Source of the DNA: Solirubrobacterales bacterium
Lineage (GTDB): Bacteria; Actinomycetota; Thermoleophilia; Solirubrobacterales; Solirubrobacteraceae
Length of the DNA stretch: 11,940 nucleotides
Assembly: GCA_025963955.1 (NCBI GenBank)
Contig: JAOPZU010000139.1
Location: 1 to 11,940, forward strand
Direction: 5' to 3'
Positions 1-7,681 of this stretch are shown one piece after another. The notes beneath the pieces are model-generated. The model was not told where the DNA came from. It saw only the letters and a list, made by a program, of their open reading frames with translations, and did not search any database. Within the stretch, counting starts at the first letter, position 1, and each line of letters begins with the position of its first letter. The position numbers and the translations under genes are program-made.

Positions 1-1
1 C

Positions 2-1165
2 CACTACGACGTCAGCGCTGACTTCGTGGGCGCCTCGAACCTCGGACGCTACGCCGAGGTCCGTATCGCCGGCCGGCGTGTCGGCCAGGTCCTTGACGTC
101 GCCCCCCACGCCAGGCTGGCCCGAGTACGCCTCCAGCTGAACAAGGACGTGCGCCCGCTGCGCTCGGGAACGACTGCGCGCATCCGCCTGAAGGGGCTCC
201 TCGGTGCGAAGTTCGTCGAGCTGACGCCCTCCGCGCGCGGGACCGTGCTGCAAGACGGAGCGACGCTCCCGGCCACGCAGACCTCGAGCAGCGTCGAGCT
301 GTTCGATGTCTTCGCCGCGCTCGACAAGCGGCGCCGGACGCACCTGCGCGACCTGCTGCTGGGGCTCGGCACCGGGTTCACCGGCCGCGGGCAGCAGCTC
401 AATGAGACGCTCGGCGAGCTTCCGCCCGCGCTCCGCGACCTCAACAGCCTGGCCGGCGCAGTCAACGCGAGGGGCGGGGCGGCCGAACGGCTGATGCCGT
501 CGCTCGACGCCGCCGCCGGCGCGTTCGAACCGGTGCGCGCGGACCTGGCTGCCGGATGGGACCCGCAGGCGCGTGCGCTGGCGCCGTTCCGCGACCGCCG
601 CGGCAAGGTCCAGGACGCGCTTCACGTCGCGCCGGAAGCGCTCGACGCGGTCCGGTCGGGCTTGCACGCGAGCGACCCGCTGCTGATCCAGACGGCGCGC
701 TTCGCCAGGGCATCTCGCGCGCTGACCGTGCCCGCGCCCGCTGCGCTGCGGCAGACGACAGGCCTCCTACGAGCGTCGCCAGGGCCGCTTCGGACCGCTC
801 GCACGCTGTTGCAGCGCACGTCCAGAGCCGTCCCGCCGACGCTGCAGCTGACCCGTCGCATCGACCCGCTGATCCGTCCGCTGATCCGCTCCTTGCGTGG
901 TGGCCTGCCGGTGTTCGCTGAACTCGACAGGCGCCGCTGCGACCTCCTCGGTTTCGTGCGCAACTGGCGCAGCATGCTGGCGTTCGGCGTCCCCGGGTCC
1001 CATCCGATCGGGCCGGTGGGTGGGCTGCGCGTGACGCTGGTCGGCGGCAAGGGCACCGCGCAGCAGATCGTCGGTGGCCTGCCCGCTGCAGGCACGAGCG
1101 ATGTCGGCCACTACCCCGCCTATTGCGGCCTGGGTCAAGTCACGCCGCTGGGGGGCGCCAAGTGA
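2..1165 (+). CDS. MCE family (MlaD-like) lipid-transport protein, 5'-truncated
   Basis: This is an extracytoplasmic substrate-binding subunit of an MCE lipid/sterol ABC transporter. The reading frame is already open at base 2 (HYDVSADFVGAS...), inside an MCE domain, so the GTG at 26 is internal and the true start, with the N-terminal membrane helix, lies upstream of the window. 387 residues are visible. The MCE domain covers about visible residues 1-78, with the signature VRIAGRRVGQV. A long helical stretch rich in Leu, Ala and Arg follows (about 90-310), including LPPALRDL; in the family this part builds the hydrophobic tunnel. The C-terminal part has FVRNWRSMLAFG and the only two cysteines (codons at 938 and 1124). 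Its stop overlaps the next start by 4 nt (GTGA). By analogy with six-gene mce operons it would be one of the middle subunits, but I cannot assign a letter. The family call is firm; the lipid carried is unknown. Confidence 0.9.
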   Translation, partial: HYDVSADFVGASNLGRYAEVRIAGRRVGQVLDVAPHARLARVRLQLNKDVRPLRSGTTARIRLKGLLGAKFVELTPSARGTVLQDGATLPATQTSSSVELFDVFAALDKRRRTHLRDLLLGLGTGFTGRGQQLNETLGELPPALRDLNSLAGAVNARGGAAERLMPSLDAAAGAFEPVRADLAAGWDPQARALAPFRDRRGKVQDALHVAPEALDAVRSGLHASDPLLIQTARFARASRALTVPAPAALRQTTGLLRASPGPLRTARTLLQRTSRAVPPTLQLTRRIDPLIRPLIRSLRGGLPVFAELDRRRCDLLGFVRNWRSMLAFGVPGSHPIGPVGGLRVTLVGGKGTAQQIVGGLPAAGTSDVGHYPAYCGLGQVTPLGGAK

Positions 1166-2502
1166 AGCTGTCGTCAGAGCGTCTGCGCAACCGCGTCGAT
1201 CCGGTCCCGGGCGAGCATCTGCCCCGCCCTGCTCGCGCCGGCGTCGTCGGGCTCGTCGTCCTCGTGCTGCTGCTGGTCGTCGCGTTCGGCGGCTGGCGCC
1301 CCTGGGCCGGCGGCGGCCGCACGTTGCGCGCGGACTTCGCCAACGCCGACCAGATGGTCCTCGGTCGCACCCCGGTGCGGATCGCGGGTGTCAAGGTCGG
1401 CACGGTCAGCCGCGTCGAGCGCGGCTCGAACGGTCGCGGGGCGATCGTCGTCATGCGCATCACGGACGACGACGTCCAGCTGAAGCGTGACGCCAGTGCG
1501 CACATCCGTCTACGTACCGTGCTCGCGGGAACCCGCTACATCGACCTGGACCCGGGCTCACCGTCCGCCGGGCCGCTCGGCGGCGCGACGATCACCGCCC
1601 CGAACACCTCCTCGCAGGTCGATTGGGATGATCTGAACCAGATCCTGGAGCCCAACGTCCGGCACGGGCAACAGCAGGTTCTATGGGGGCTCCGCCAGGG
1701 GCTCGCCGACCCGGCCGCGACCGCTCGCACGATCGACACCCTCGGTCCGTCGCTGACCACCGTCGGCCGGGGCCTCGAGGCCCTTCGCGGAGACCACAAC
1801 GGAGACCTGCACCGGCTGGTCGTGTCTACCGGCAGCGTCCTGGACGCCGTGTCCCGCGACCGCGTCGCGCTGACGTCGCTCGTACGGGAGGGCGCGCACA
1901 CCCTCGGCGTCACCGACACGCACCGCGTCGCTCTCGGCCAGGCCATCGCGCTCAGCCCAGCAGCACTGGGTTCGACCGCCGTGACGATGCGCCGCCTGGA
2001 CCGCACCCTCGATCATCTCGATCCGCTGGTCGTCGACCTCCGTCCCGGGGTCCGCAGGCTGGCGCCGGCTGCGCAGGCCCTACGCCCGGCACTGGACGAG
2101 GCCGACCGGCTGCTTCGCGCGACCGGACCGATCCTCCGAGACCTGCCGCCCGCGCTCCGCAATCTGGCTGCCACCAGCCGTCAGGCCGTTCCGCTCATGA
2201 GGGCGCTCGATCCCACGGTGAGGCGCCTGCGCGACGAGCTCCTCCCGTGGCTCGCCAAGGAGGACGAGGACACGGAGCTCGCCACCTACGAGGCGATCGG
2301 GCCGGCCTTCTCCGTCCTGGACTCCGCCGCGGCCGACTTCGACAAGAACGGCTGGTTCTTCCACTTCCCCATCACTCCGTCCGGCGACACCGTGCTGCTG
2401 AAGTGCGGCGCCGGCCTGACGCCGGGCGAACTGCAGCGCTGCGACGCCGTCAACGGCGTGCTCGGCAAGGCCCTCGGCTCCACGAAGGGACGGCACAGAT
2501 GA
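1162..2502 (+). CDS. MCE family (MlaD-like) lipid-transport protein
   Basis: A second MCE subunit, 446 residues. I chose GTG 1162 because it overlaps the upstream stop as GTGA and has a G-rich SD-like run (GGGGGG) about 7 nt before it. The frame is open back to 1123, but starting there would duplicate 39 nt of the previous gene. Layout: short basic N-terminus; one membrane helix at about residues 26-43 (GVVGLVVLVLLLVVAF); MCE domain at about 52-130 with VRIAGVKVGTV at 72-82 and the closing YIDLDPGS; then a long helical region to about 365 containing LPPALRNL. The tail differs from its neighbours: an acidic stretch (KEDEDTE), then FDKNGWFFHFPITP, then the only two cysteines, C415 and C427, 12 residues apart. 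The helix should anchor it in the cell membrane with the rest outside, as part of a hetero-oligomeric MCE ring. There is no lipobox. Confidence 0.92.
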   Translation: MKLSSERLRNRVDPVPGEHLPRPARAGVVGLVVLVLLLVVAFGGWRPWAGGGRTLRADFANADQMVLGRTPVRIAGVKVGTVSRVERGSNGRGAIVVMRITDDDVQLKRDASAHIRLRTVLAGTRYIDLDPGSPSAGPLGGATITAPNTSSQVDWDDLNQILEPNVRHGQQQVLWGLRQGLADPAATARTIDTLGPSLTTVGRGLEALRGDHNGDLHRLVVSTGSVLDAVSRDRVALTSLVREGAHTLGVTDTHRVALGQAIALSPAALGSTAVTMRRLDRTLDHLDPLVVDLRPGVRRLAPAAQALRPALDEADRLLRATGPILRDLPPALRNLAATSRQAVPLMRALDPTVRRLRDELLPWLAKEDEDTELATYEAIGPAFSVLDSAAADFDKNGWFFHFPITPSGDTVLLKCGAGLTPGELQRCDAVNGVLGKALGSTKGRHR

Positions 2503-3788
2503 GCGACATCCGCGACCGGATGACCGACCGGCTGACGCGCGAGCGCATCCGTCTGGAACTCTCGCGCTCGGCCAAGCCGGCCATCGTCGTCGCGGCCGCG
2601 CTGCTCCTCGGCGTGGCCGCGCTGGCGCTGCTGCTCGTCCGCCTGCAGGTCACGCTGCCATGGCAGGACCGCTACGAGGTACTCGTCGCTGTCGACGACG
2701 CGAAAGGCGTCGTCGCCGGCTCCAACGAAGTGCGGATCTCCGGAGTCGTCGTCGGCAAGATCGTCAAGGTCGACGTCGATGGCAGGCACGCCGTCCTGAC
2801 CGCGCGGATCGACGAGCAGGACGCGCCGCTGTACCGCGACGCACGCCTGCGTCTGCGTCCGAAGACACCGCTCGAAGACATGTACCTCAACGTCGAAGAC
2901 CGCGGAACGCCCACCGCCGGGCGAGTTGCCGACGGTGGCGAGCTGGCAGCCGACCGCACGCGTACGCCCGTGCAGATCGGCCAGGTGCTCGACGTCTTCG
3001 ATGCCGACGTGCGGCCCCGCGTGGCGCAGGCGATCGACAACCTCGGCCGAGGGCTCGGCGACCACGGCGCGCAGCTGCGCGCCACCCTCACGCAGCTCGC
3101 CCCGTTTCTGCGGGGCGCGCGCCGACTGACGCATGAGACGGCAACCCGCCGTCGCCAGACCGGCCGCCTCGTGCACAACTTCGCGCTGCTCAACGAGGAG
3201 CTGGCGCGCCGGGGTGACCAGGTCTCCGGGCTCGTCCGTCACGGCAGCGGCGTCATGACCGAGCTTGCCGCGACGGACCGGCCGCTCGCGCAGCTGCTGG
3301 AAGAGCTGCCGCCGACGCTCCGTCAGTTGCCACGCTCGTTCGCAGCCCTGCGTGCCGCGTCTGACGATCTCGACGGCGCTCTGGTGGGCTTGCGGCCCGC
3401 CGCCCAAGCCCTCCCAGCCGGGCTGCGGGCGGTCGAGAACCTCTCACCGGACCTTCGGTCTGCGGCCGCCGAGCTCCGGGCTCCGCTTCCTCCTCTCGCG
3501 CGATTGTCTCGGACACTCACGCCGCTGAGCGCGGACCTGCGTTCCGGCGTCGCGACGCTGCGCCCGCAAGCTCCAAGCCTCGACCGCGTCACAGCGGCGA
3601 TCGTCCCGTGCGAGCTGGCGGTCCAGAAGTTCTTCAACTGGACGACCTCGGTCGGCAAGTTCTTCGGCGTGCGCGGCGCGGTCCTGCGTGGCGACCCCAT
3701 CTTGAGCGGGGCGACCGCTGCGGGCGCGGTTCCCGACGCCGGCTTGACCTCCAAGCCCGACTGTGCGGAAGGAGGCCCGCGCAAATGA
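2499..3788 (+). CDS. MCE family (MlaD-like) lipid-transport protein
   Basis: A third MCE subunit, 429 residues. ATG 2499 overlaps the previous stop as ATGA and is preceded by AAGGGA (2484-2489). The frame stays open far upstream to 1683, but that extension only reads the preceding mce gene out of frame. Layout: a basic N-terminus with many Arg; a membrane helix at about residues 27-47 (PAIVVAAALLLGVAALALLLV); MCE domain at about 58-135 with VRISGVVVGKI at 78-88 and the closing MYLNVEDRG; then a long helical region with repeated Leu/Ala heptad-like stretches, including LPPTLRQL. The C-terminal part has KFFNWTTSVGKFFG, comparable to NWRSMLAFG in the first gene, and the only two cysteines, C371 and C422. 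It is presumably anchored by the helix and joins the other subunits in one complex. No lipobox was seen. Confidence 0.92.
   Translation: MSDIRDRMTDRLTRERIRLELSRSAKPAIVVAAALLLGVAALALLLVRLQVTLPWQDRYEVLVAVDDAKGVVAGSNEVRISGVVVGKIVKVDVDGRHAVLTARIDEQDAPLYRDARLRLRPKTPLEDMYLNVEDRGTPTAGRVADGGELAADRTRTPVQIGQVLDVFDADVRPRVAQAIDNLGRGLGDHGAQLRATLTQLAPFLRGARRLTHETATRRRQTGRLVHNFALLNEELARRGDQVSGLVRHGSGVMTELAATDRPLAQLLEELPPTLRQLPRSFAALRAASDDLDGALVGLRPAAQALPAGLRAVENLSPDLRSAAAELRAPLPPLARLSRTLTPLSADLRSGVATLRPQAPSLDRVTAAIVPCELAVQKFFNWTTSVGKFFGVRGAVLRGDPILSGATAAGAVPDAGLTSKPDCAEGGPRK
3767..3775 (+). promoter_or_regulatory. Strong ribosome binding site of the last mce gene
   Basis: GGAAGGAGG ends 9 nt before ATG 3785 and lies within the last codons of the preceding gene. 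It fixes the start of the fourth MCE gene at 3785, even though its frame is open back to 3608. Together with the ATGA overlap it points to reinitiation plus an independent strong ribosome site. Confidence 0.8.
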
Positions 3789-5128
3789 CCCCGCGAACGT
3801 TCCGTCTGCAGGCGCTCGGCCTGATGACGTTCCTGGCCGTCTGCGCCGGCGTCTTCATGCTGATGTGGCGCTTCGGTGGCGGCGACATCAACCCGCTCGA
3901 CAGCCCCTACCGCGTACAGGCTGTCGTTCCCACGGCGGTCGCGCTCGCGCTGCACGCCGACGTCCGGCAAGCGGGCGTGAAGATCGGCGAGGTGTCGGGC
4001 GTCTCGGGCCGCGACGCCACGGCCGTGCTGCAGCTTCAGCTCGATCGTGACCATGCGCCCGCATACAAGGACGCCCGGGTCCTCGTCCGCACGAAGACGC
4101 TCAGCGGTGAGAACTACGTGGCGCTCGACCCCGGGACCCCGGCGGCCGGGCGGGTGCCGAACGGCGGGACGCTCGACCTCCGCCACGCCGGGCAAGCCGT
4201 GCAGCTCGACCAGATCCTGTCGACGCTGGACCGGACCCGGCGCCGGTCACTGCAGCGTGCGCTCGACGGCCTCGGCAGCGGCCTTCACGGCCGTGGCGCG
4301 GACCTCAACCGCTTTCTCGAAGGGAGCAGCGCCGTCGTCCACGAAAGCGTGCCGGTGAACGCCGTCCTCGCGGCCGACCGGCAGCAGGTCGCCGGGCTGG
4401 TCGACGACCTCGGCGCGGTCACGGACGCGCTCGGCAACCGCGCCGCCGCGATACAGCTGCTCACTCGTCGCGCCCACACCCTCGGCTCCGCCGTCGCGTC
4501 GCGCGACCGCGCGCTGCGTGGCACGCTGGACGCGCTACCAGGATTCCTCGGTCAAGCCCAGCAGACGAACGACGACCTCGGCGCGTTCAGCCGACGGGCG
4601 ACACCCGTCGTCGGCGATCTCGCCGACGCGACCGTTCAGCTTGCGCCGGCCGTGCGTGACCTCGGACCGGCCGCTGCCGAGACGCGCCGCACGATGGCCG
4701 CGCTCGCCTCCTTCACGGCGAAGGCCACACCCCTGGCCGCTCACCTGCGCCCGTTTGCCAAGGTCGGGGCGAGGTTCGCCGGGCCCCTCGAGGAACTGCT
4801 GCGCGAGTTCAACCCGCTGCAGGAGTACCTTGCGCCGTACGCTCGCGACGTCGGCGGCATCATCGCCACGAGCCGTGCCGGCACCGAGAAGGTCGACTCG
4901 CTGGGGCACTACTCGCGCGTCGTCCCGCTTGTCAGCGCGTCGAGCGCCTTCGGTGTTCTCTCTCCCAGCCAGGAGGCGGCTCTGGAGGCACTACGCGAGA
5001 ACGGCCTCGTGCAGAACCTCGACCCGCGCGGCCACAACGCGTATCCCAAGCCGGGGACCGCCGGCGCGCCTGCGTCGTTCAGCGGGAACTACCCACGCGT
5101 GAAGCGCGATCCGCCATACCACCGCTGA
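3785..5128 (+). CDS. MCE family (MlaD-like) lipid-transport protein, last gene of the mce block
   Basis: A fourth MCE subunit, 447 residues, joined to the previous gene by an ATGA overlap. Layout: a short N-terminus; one membrane helix at about residues 10-28 (ALGLMTFLAVCAGVFMLMW); MCE domain at about 42-117 with VRQAGVKIGEV at 60-70 and the closing YVALDPGTP; a long helical tunnel region to about 340; then a tail containing LREFNPLQEYLAPYARDVG and HNAYPKPG. A tail of the NAYPKPG type is, as I recall it, common in MCE proteins of this kind. Unlike the three upstream subunits it has no cysteine outside the membrane: its only one, C20, is inside the helix. LAVC resembles a lipobox, but the -1 residue is Val and the helix continues past the Cys, so a lipoprotein is unlikely. 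No mce-associated (mas) gene follows. The stop codon lies in the loop of a terminator-like hairpin. Confidence 0.92.
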   Translation: MTPRTFRLQALGLMTFLAVCAGVFMLMWRFGGGDINPLDSPYRVQAVVPTAVALALHADVRQAGVKIGEVSGVSGRDATAVLQLQLDRDHAPAYKDARVLVRTKTLSGENYVALDPGTPAAGRVPNGGTLDLRHAGQAVQLDQILSTLDRTRRRSLQRALDGLGSGLHGRGADLNRFLEGSSAVVHESVPVNAVLAADRQQVAGLVDDLGAVTDALGNRAAAIQLLTRRAHTLGSAVASRDRALRGTLDALPGFLGQAQQTNDDLGAFSRRATPVVGDLADATVQLAPAVRDLGPAAAETRRTMAALASFTAKATPLAAHLRPFAKVGARFAGPLEELLREFNPLQEYLAPYARDVGGIIATSRAGTEKVDSLGHYSRVVPLVSASSAFGVLSPSQEAALEALRENGLVQNLDPRGHNAYPKPGTAGAPASFSGNYPRVKRDPPYHR

Positions 5129-5146
5129 ACGTGTGGTGGTATGGCG
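5112..5146 (+). terminator. Terminator-like hairpin across the mce stop codon
   Basis: The left arm CGCCATACCACC (5112-5123) is perfectly complementary to the right arm GGTGGTATGGCG (5135-5146). The stem can grow inward by a G-U and a C-G pair, leaving a 7-nt loop TGAACGT. The TGA stop (5126-5128) sits in that loop. No U-run follows; instead GACG-GCTT-CGTC (5148-5159) could form a second small hairpin. Long stems without a U-tract are commonly proposed as terminators in high-GC actinobacteria. It could also protect the 3' end of the mce mRNA. It separates the mce block from the oxidation genes. Confidence 0.7.
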
Positions 5147-5236
5147 CGACGGCTTCGTCCAGCCGCGGCCCGCGTACGCCGTCATGACCGGCGCCGAGGA
5201 TGTCCGAAGCAGCCGGATCTGCGTCCGGTTCGGTCC

Positions 5237-5273
5237 TGGCGACGGCAGGCGGCCCGCCCGTAGTGTCAGAACA
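5237..5273 (+). promoter_or_regulatory. Candidate leaderless promoter of the dehydrogenase unit
   Basis: TAGTGT (5261-5266) matches the actinobacterial -10 pattern TANNNT and ends 6 nt before ATG 5273, so transcription would start at or beside the start codon. No SD-like purine run occurs in the 15 nt before the ATG, which fits a leaderless mRNA. A weak -35-like TGGCGA lies at 5237-5242, 18 nt upstream of the -10. An 11-bp palindrome, GGCGGCCCGCC (5248-5258), sits in the spacer and could be an operator, though in DNA this GC-rich it may be chance. The whole 5129-5272 gap holds only this and the hairpin. Confidence 0.5.
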
Positions 5274-6136
5274 TGAGCAGCTCGACTTCCTCAGGCCTAC
5301 GGGTGGCGATCACCGGCGGCGCCCGCGGCATCGGCGCCGCTACCGCGGCGGCGTTCGCCCGCCAGGGTGCCCAGGTCGCCATCGGCGATCTCGACGCTGA
5401 GGTCGCTGCGGCGACCGCGGCGGAGATCGGCCCGAACGCCACAGCGTTCGTGGTCGACGTCACCGACCGGGCTTCGGTGGACGCCTTCGTCGCCGGTGTC
5501 CAGGAGCGGCTGGGCGGGATCGACGTCTACGTCAACAACGCCGGGATCATGCCGACCGGACCGTTTCTGGAGGAAAGCGACGAGCTCGCCGCCCACCAGA
5601 TCGCGATCAACATCTCCGGCGTCCTCTTCGGGATGAAGGCCGTGCTGCCGTCGATGGTCGCGCGCGGCGGAGGGCACATCGTGAACGTCGCGTCCGGCGC
5701 CGGGAAGATGGGCTTCCCCGGCGGGGTGACGTACTGCGCCACCAAGCACGCCGTGGTGGGTATGACGGAGGCCGCGCGTGCCGAGTTCCGTGGTTCCGGG
5801 ATAGCGTTCCACATCGTGATGCCGGCGATCGTGCGGACGGAGCTGACCAGTGGCATGCCGGACGGCCGCGCGGTGCGCAGCATCCTTCCGGAGCAGGTGG
5901 CCGACGCGATCGTCGACGCCGTCGCCTCCGGGCGGTTCGACGTGTACGTCCCGCGCGAGATGGGAGTCCTGGCCCGCACCTCACCGCTGTTGCCGCGGGT
6001 CGTGCGGGACGGCATCCTGAAGGTGACCGGCGCCGACCGCAGCATGCTCGACATGGACCAGGCGGCCCGTCTGGCCTACCAGCAGCGCATCGGGCAGGCG
6101 CAACCGGCCGCGGCCCGCCCCGAGATCGAGGCCTGA
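5273..6136 (+). CDS. SDR family NAD(P)-dependent oxidoreductase
   Basis: A classical short-chain dehydrogenase/reductase, 287 residues, expected to interconvert an alcohol and a carbonyl with NAD(P). The Rossmann cofactor motif is TGGARGIG (14-21); an acidic residue at the end of the second strand (D39 in GDLD) favours NAD over NADP. NNAG is at 88-91. The catalytic set is complete: N113, S141, Y154 and K158 (YCATK). About 30 residues past the usual 250 form a C-terminal extension (about 235-287) with GILKVTGADRSMLD and a DQAARLAYQQRI segment, a layout I associate with actinobacterial SDRs acting on hydrophobic alcohols. ATG 5273 is the first available start and has no SD (see the promoter entry). 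It is followed after 1 nt by an aldehyde dehydrogenase gene, so oxidation of an alcohol to an aldehyde is a reasonable role. The substrate cannot be read from the sequence. Confidence 0.9.
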   Translation: MSSSTSSGLRVAITGGARGIGAATAAAFARQGAQVAIGDLDAEVAAATAAEIGPNATAFVVDVTDRASVDAFVAGVQERLGGIDVYVNNAGIMPTGPFLEESDELAAHQIAINISGVLFGMKAVLPSMVARGGGHIVNVASGAGKMGFPGGVTYCATKHAVVGMTEAARAEFRGSGIAFHIVMPAIVRTELTSGMPDGRAVRSILPEQVADAIVDAVASGRFDVYVPREMGVLARTSPLLPRVVRDGILKVTGADRSMLDMDQAARLAYQQRIGQAQPAAARPEIEA

Positions 6137-6137
6137 G

Positions 6138-7664
6138 GTGGCGATCGCCGGTGACGTCGCCGCAGCGGCCACCGCCGCCGAGCCGATCACGGTCCGATGC
6201 CCGCGCGACGGCCGGGTCATCGACACGGTCACCGCCAGCACGGCGGAGGACGTCCGGTGCACGGCGGATCGTCTGCGCGTCGCCCAGCCGGGCTGGGAAG
6301 CCCTCGGAGTCCGAGGCCGCGCGCCGTACGTCGCGGCGCTGCGCGACTGGATCCTCGATCACGAGGCGCGGTTGCTCGACCTGCTGCAGGCGGAGACAGG
6401 GAAGACGCGGCCGGACGCCGTCGTGGACCTGCTGTCGCCGCTGGACGCCGTGAACCACTACCTCAGCCACGGCGCCGGGTACCTCGCCGAGCAGCGCCCG
6501 CGTCCGCACGCGCTCGCGGCGCGCACCAAGCGGCTCTCGGTCAGCTATCGCCCGTATCCGCTGGTCGGGGTGATCAGCCCGTGGAACTTCCCGCTCGGCC
6601 TGTCGCTGCTCGACGCCCTCCCGGCGCTGATCGCCGGGTGCGCGGTGGTCCTCGAGCCGTCCGAGGTCTCGCCGTTGACGGTCCTCGAGATCGGCCGAGC
6701 GTGGCGGCAGGAGCTGAACGCCCCCGAGGTGTTCGCGGTCCTGGGCGGCGCGGGAGCGACCGGCGAAGCGGTCGTCGACGCTGCGGACTACGTGCAGTTC
6801 ACCGGCTCGACGCGCACCGGCAAGGCGATCATGCGCCGCGCGGCACAGACGCTGACGCCGGTGAGCCTGGAGCTTGGCGGCAAGGACGCGATGATCGTCT
6901 GTGCCGACGCCGACCTGGATCGCGCCGCAGCCGGGGCGGTGTGGGGCGGGATGTTCAACGCCGGCCAGGTGTGCGTCTCCGTCGAGCGCGTCTACGTGGA
7001 GGCCGGCGTGCACGACGCGTTCGTCGACCGGGTCCTCGCCGAGGTGCGGACGCTGCGGGTCGGGCCCGACGGCGAGGTCGGAGCGTTGGCCAGCGAGCCG
7101 CAGGCGGCGCTCGTCGAGCAGCATGTCGCGCAGGCGGTCGGCGCCGGCGCCGTCGTGCGCTGTGGCGGCGCGCGCGTGGCCGGTGCGGGGACGACGTTCG
7201 CCCCGACCGTGCTGACCGGCGTGAACCACGCGATGAGCTGCATGACCGAGGAGACCTTCGGTCCCACGCTGCCGATCATGCGCGTGGCCGACGCCGACGA
7301 GGCGGTGCGGCTGGCCAACGACTCGCCCTACGGCCTGTCCGCCTCGGTGTGGACGCGCGACCGCGAGCGCGGGCGCGCGATCGCCCGCCGGCTGGAGGCC
7401 GGCGCGGTGAACGTCAACGACGTCATCGTCAACCTCAACCAGGTGTCACTGCCGATGGGTGGCTGGAAGCAGAGCGGCCTCGGCACGCGGCTCGGTGGCG
7501 CTCACGGATTGCGCAAGTTCTGCCGCGCCCAGGCCATCACCGAAGCGCGGCTGGTCCCCGCGCGCGAGCCCACCTGGTTTCCCTACACCCGCGGCCGGCA
7601 GTCGCTCGTCCGCCGTCTTGTCCGCCTCACCGTCGCCCGCGGCCGCCGGCGCCTGTCCCCCTGA
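6138..7664 (+). CDS. NAD(P)-dependent aldehyde dehydrogenase
   Basis: An aldehyde dehydrogenase superfamily enzyme, 508 residues, oxidising an aldehyde to its carboxylic acid. Visible landmarks: SPWNFPL with the oxyanion Asn N150; the cofactor-binding segment FTGSTRTGK; ELGGKD with general base E245; and GQVCVS with nucleophile C279. EETFGP and PMGGWKQSGLG follow, both normal for the family. The last ~30 residues form a cationic tail (WFPYTRGRQSLVRRLVRLTVARGRRR) that could be an amphipathic helix touching the membrane. GTG 6138 starts 1 nt after the upstream stop, with GAGG at 6128-6131 as a plausible SD. It resembles the broad ALDH group that includes diapolycopene-dialdehyde-type enzymes, but I cannot separate subfamilies by eye. 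Between an SDR and an acyl-CoA synthetase, the likely role is oxidising the SDR product. Confidence 0.92.
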   Translation: MAIAGDVAAAATAAEPITVRCPRDGRVIDTVTASTAEDVRCTADRLRVAQPGWEALGVRGRAPYVAALRDWILDHEARLLDLLQAETGKTRPDAVVDLLSPLDAVNHYLSHGAGYLAEQRPRPHALAARTKRLSVSYRPYPLVGVISPWNFPLGLSLLDALPALIAGCAVVLEPSEVSPLTVLEIGRAWRQELNAPEVFAVLGGAGATGEAVVDAADYVQFTGSTRTGKAIMRRAAQTLTPVSLELGGKDAMIVCADADLDRAAAGAVWGGMFNAGQVCVSVERVYVEAGVHDAFVDRVLAEVRTLRVGPDGEVGALASEPQAALVEQHVAQAVGAGAVVRCGGARVAGAGTTFAPTVLTGVNHAMSCMTEETFGPTLPIMRVADADEAVRLANDSPYGLSASVWTRDRERGRAIARRLEAGAVNVNDVIVNLNQVSLPMGGWKQSGLGTRLGGAHGLRKFCRAQAITEARLVPAREPTWFPYTRGRQSLVRRLVRLTVARGRRRLSP

Positions 7665-7681
7665 AGCAAGGAACCCTGCTC

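Noticed and set aside
1683..2498. A possible long N-terminal extension of the third MCE protein
   Set aside because: It is Arg/Pro-rich and out of frame with the second MCE gene. The ATGA overlap and the membrane helix place the start at 2499.
3824..3847. LAVC in the last MCE protein as a lipoprotein signal
   Set aside because: Val at -1 does not fit the lipobox, and the hydrophobic helix continues well past the Cys, so it is a membrane anchor.
5607..7229. A 540-codon open frame on the minus strand across the SDR and aldehyde dehydrogenase genes
   Set aside because: It is antisense to two genes with complete catalytic motifs, and its translation is low-complexity Arg/Ala/Gly/Pro without family resemblance. 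Long antisense frames are expected at this GC content.
6197..7681. A possible ~1000-residue fusion protein ending in the acyl-CoA synthetase
   Set aside because: The upstream part only reads the aldehyde dehydrogenase out of frame. ATG 7682 has its own SD and begins the normal domain.
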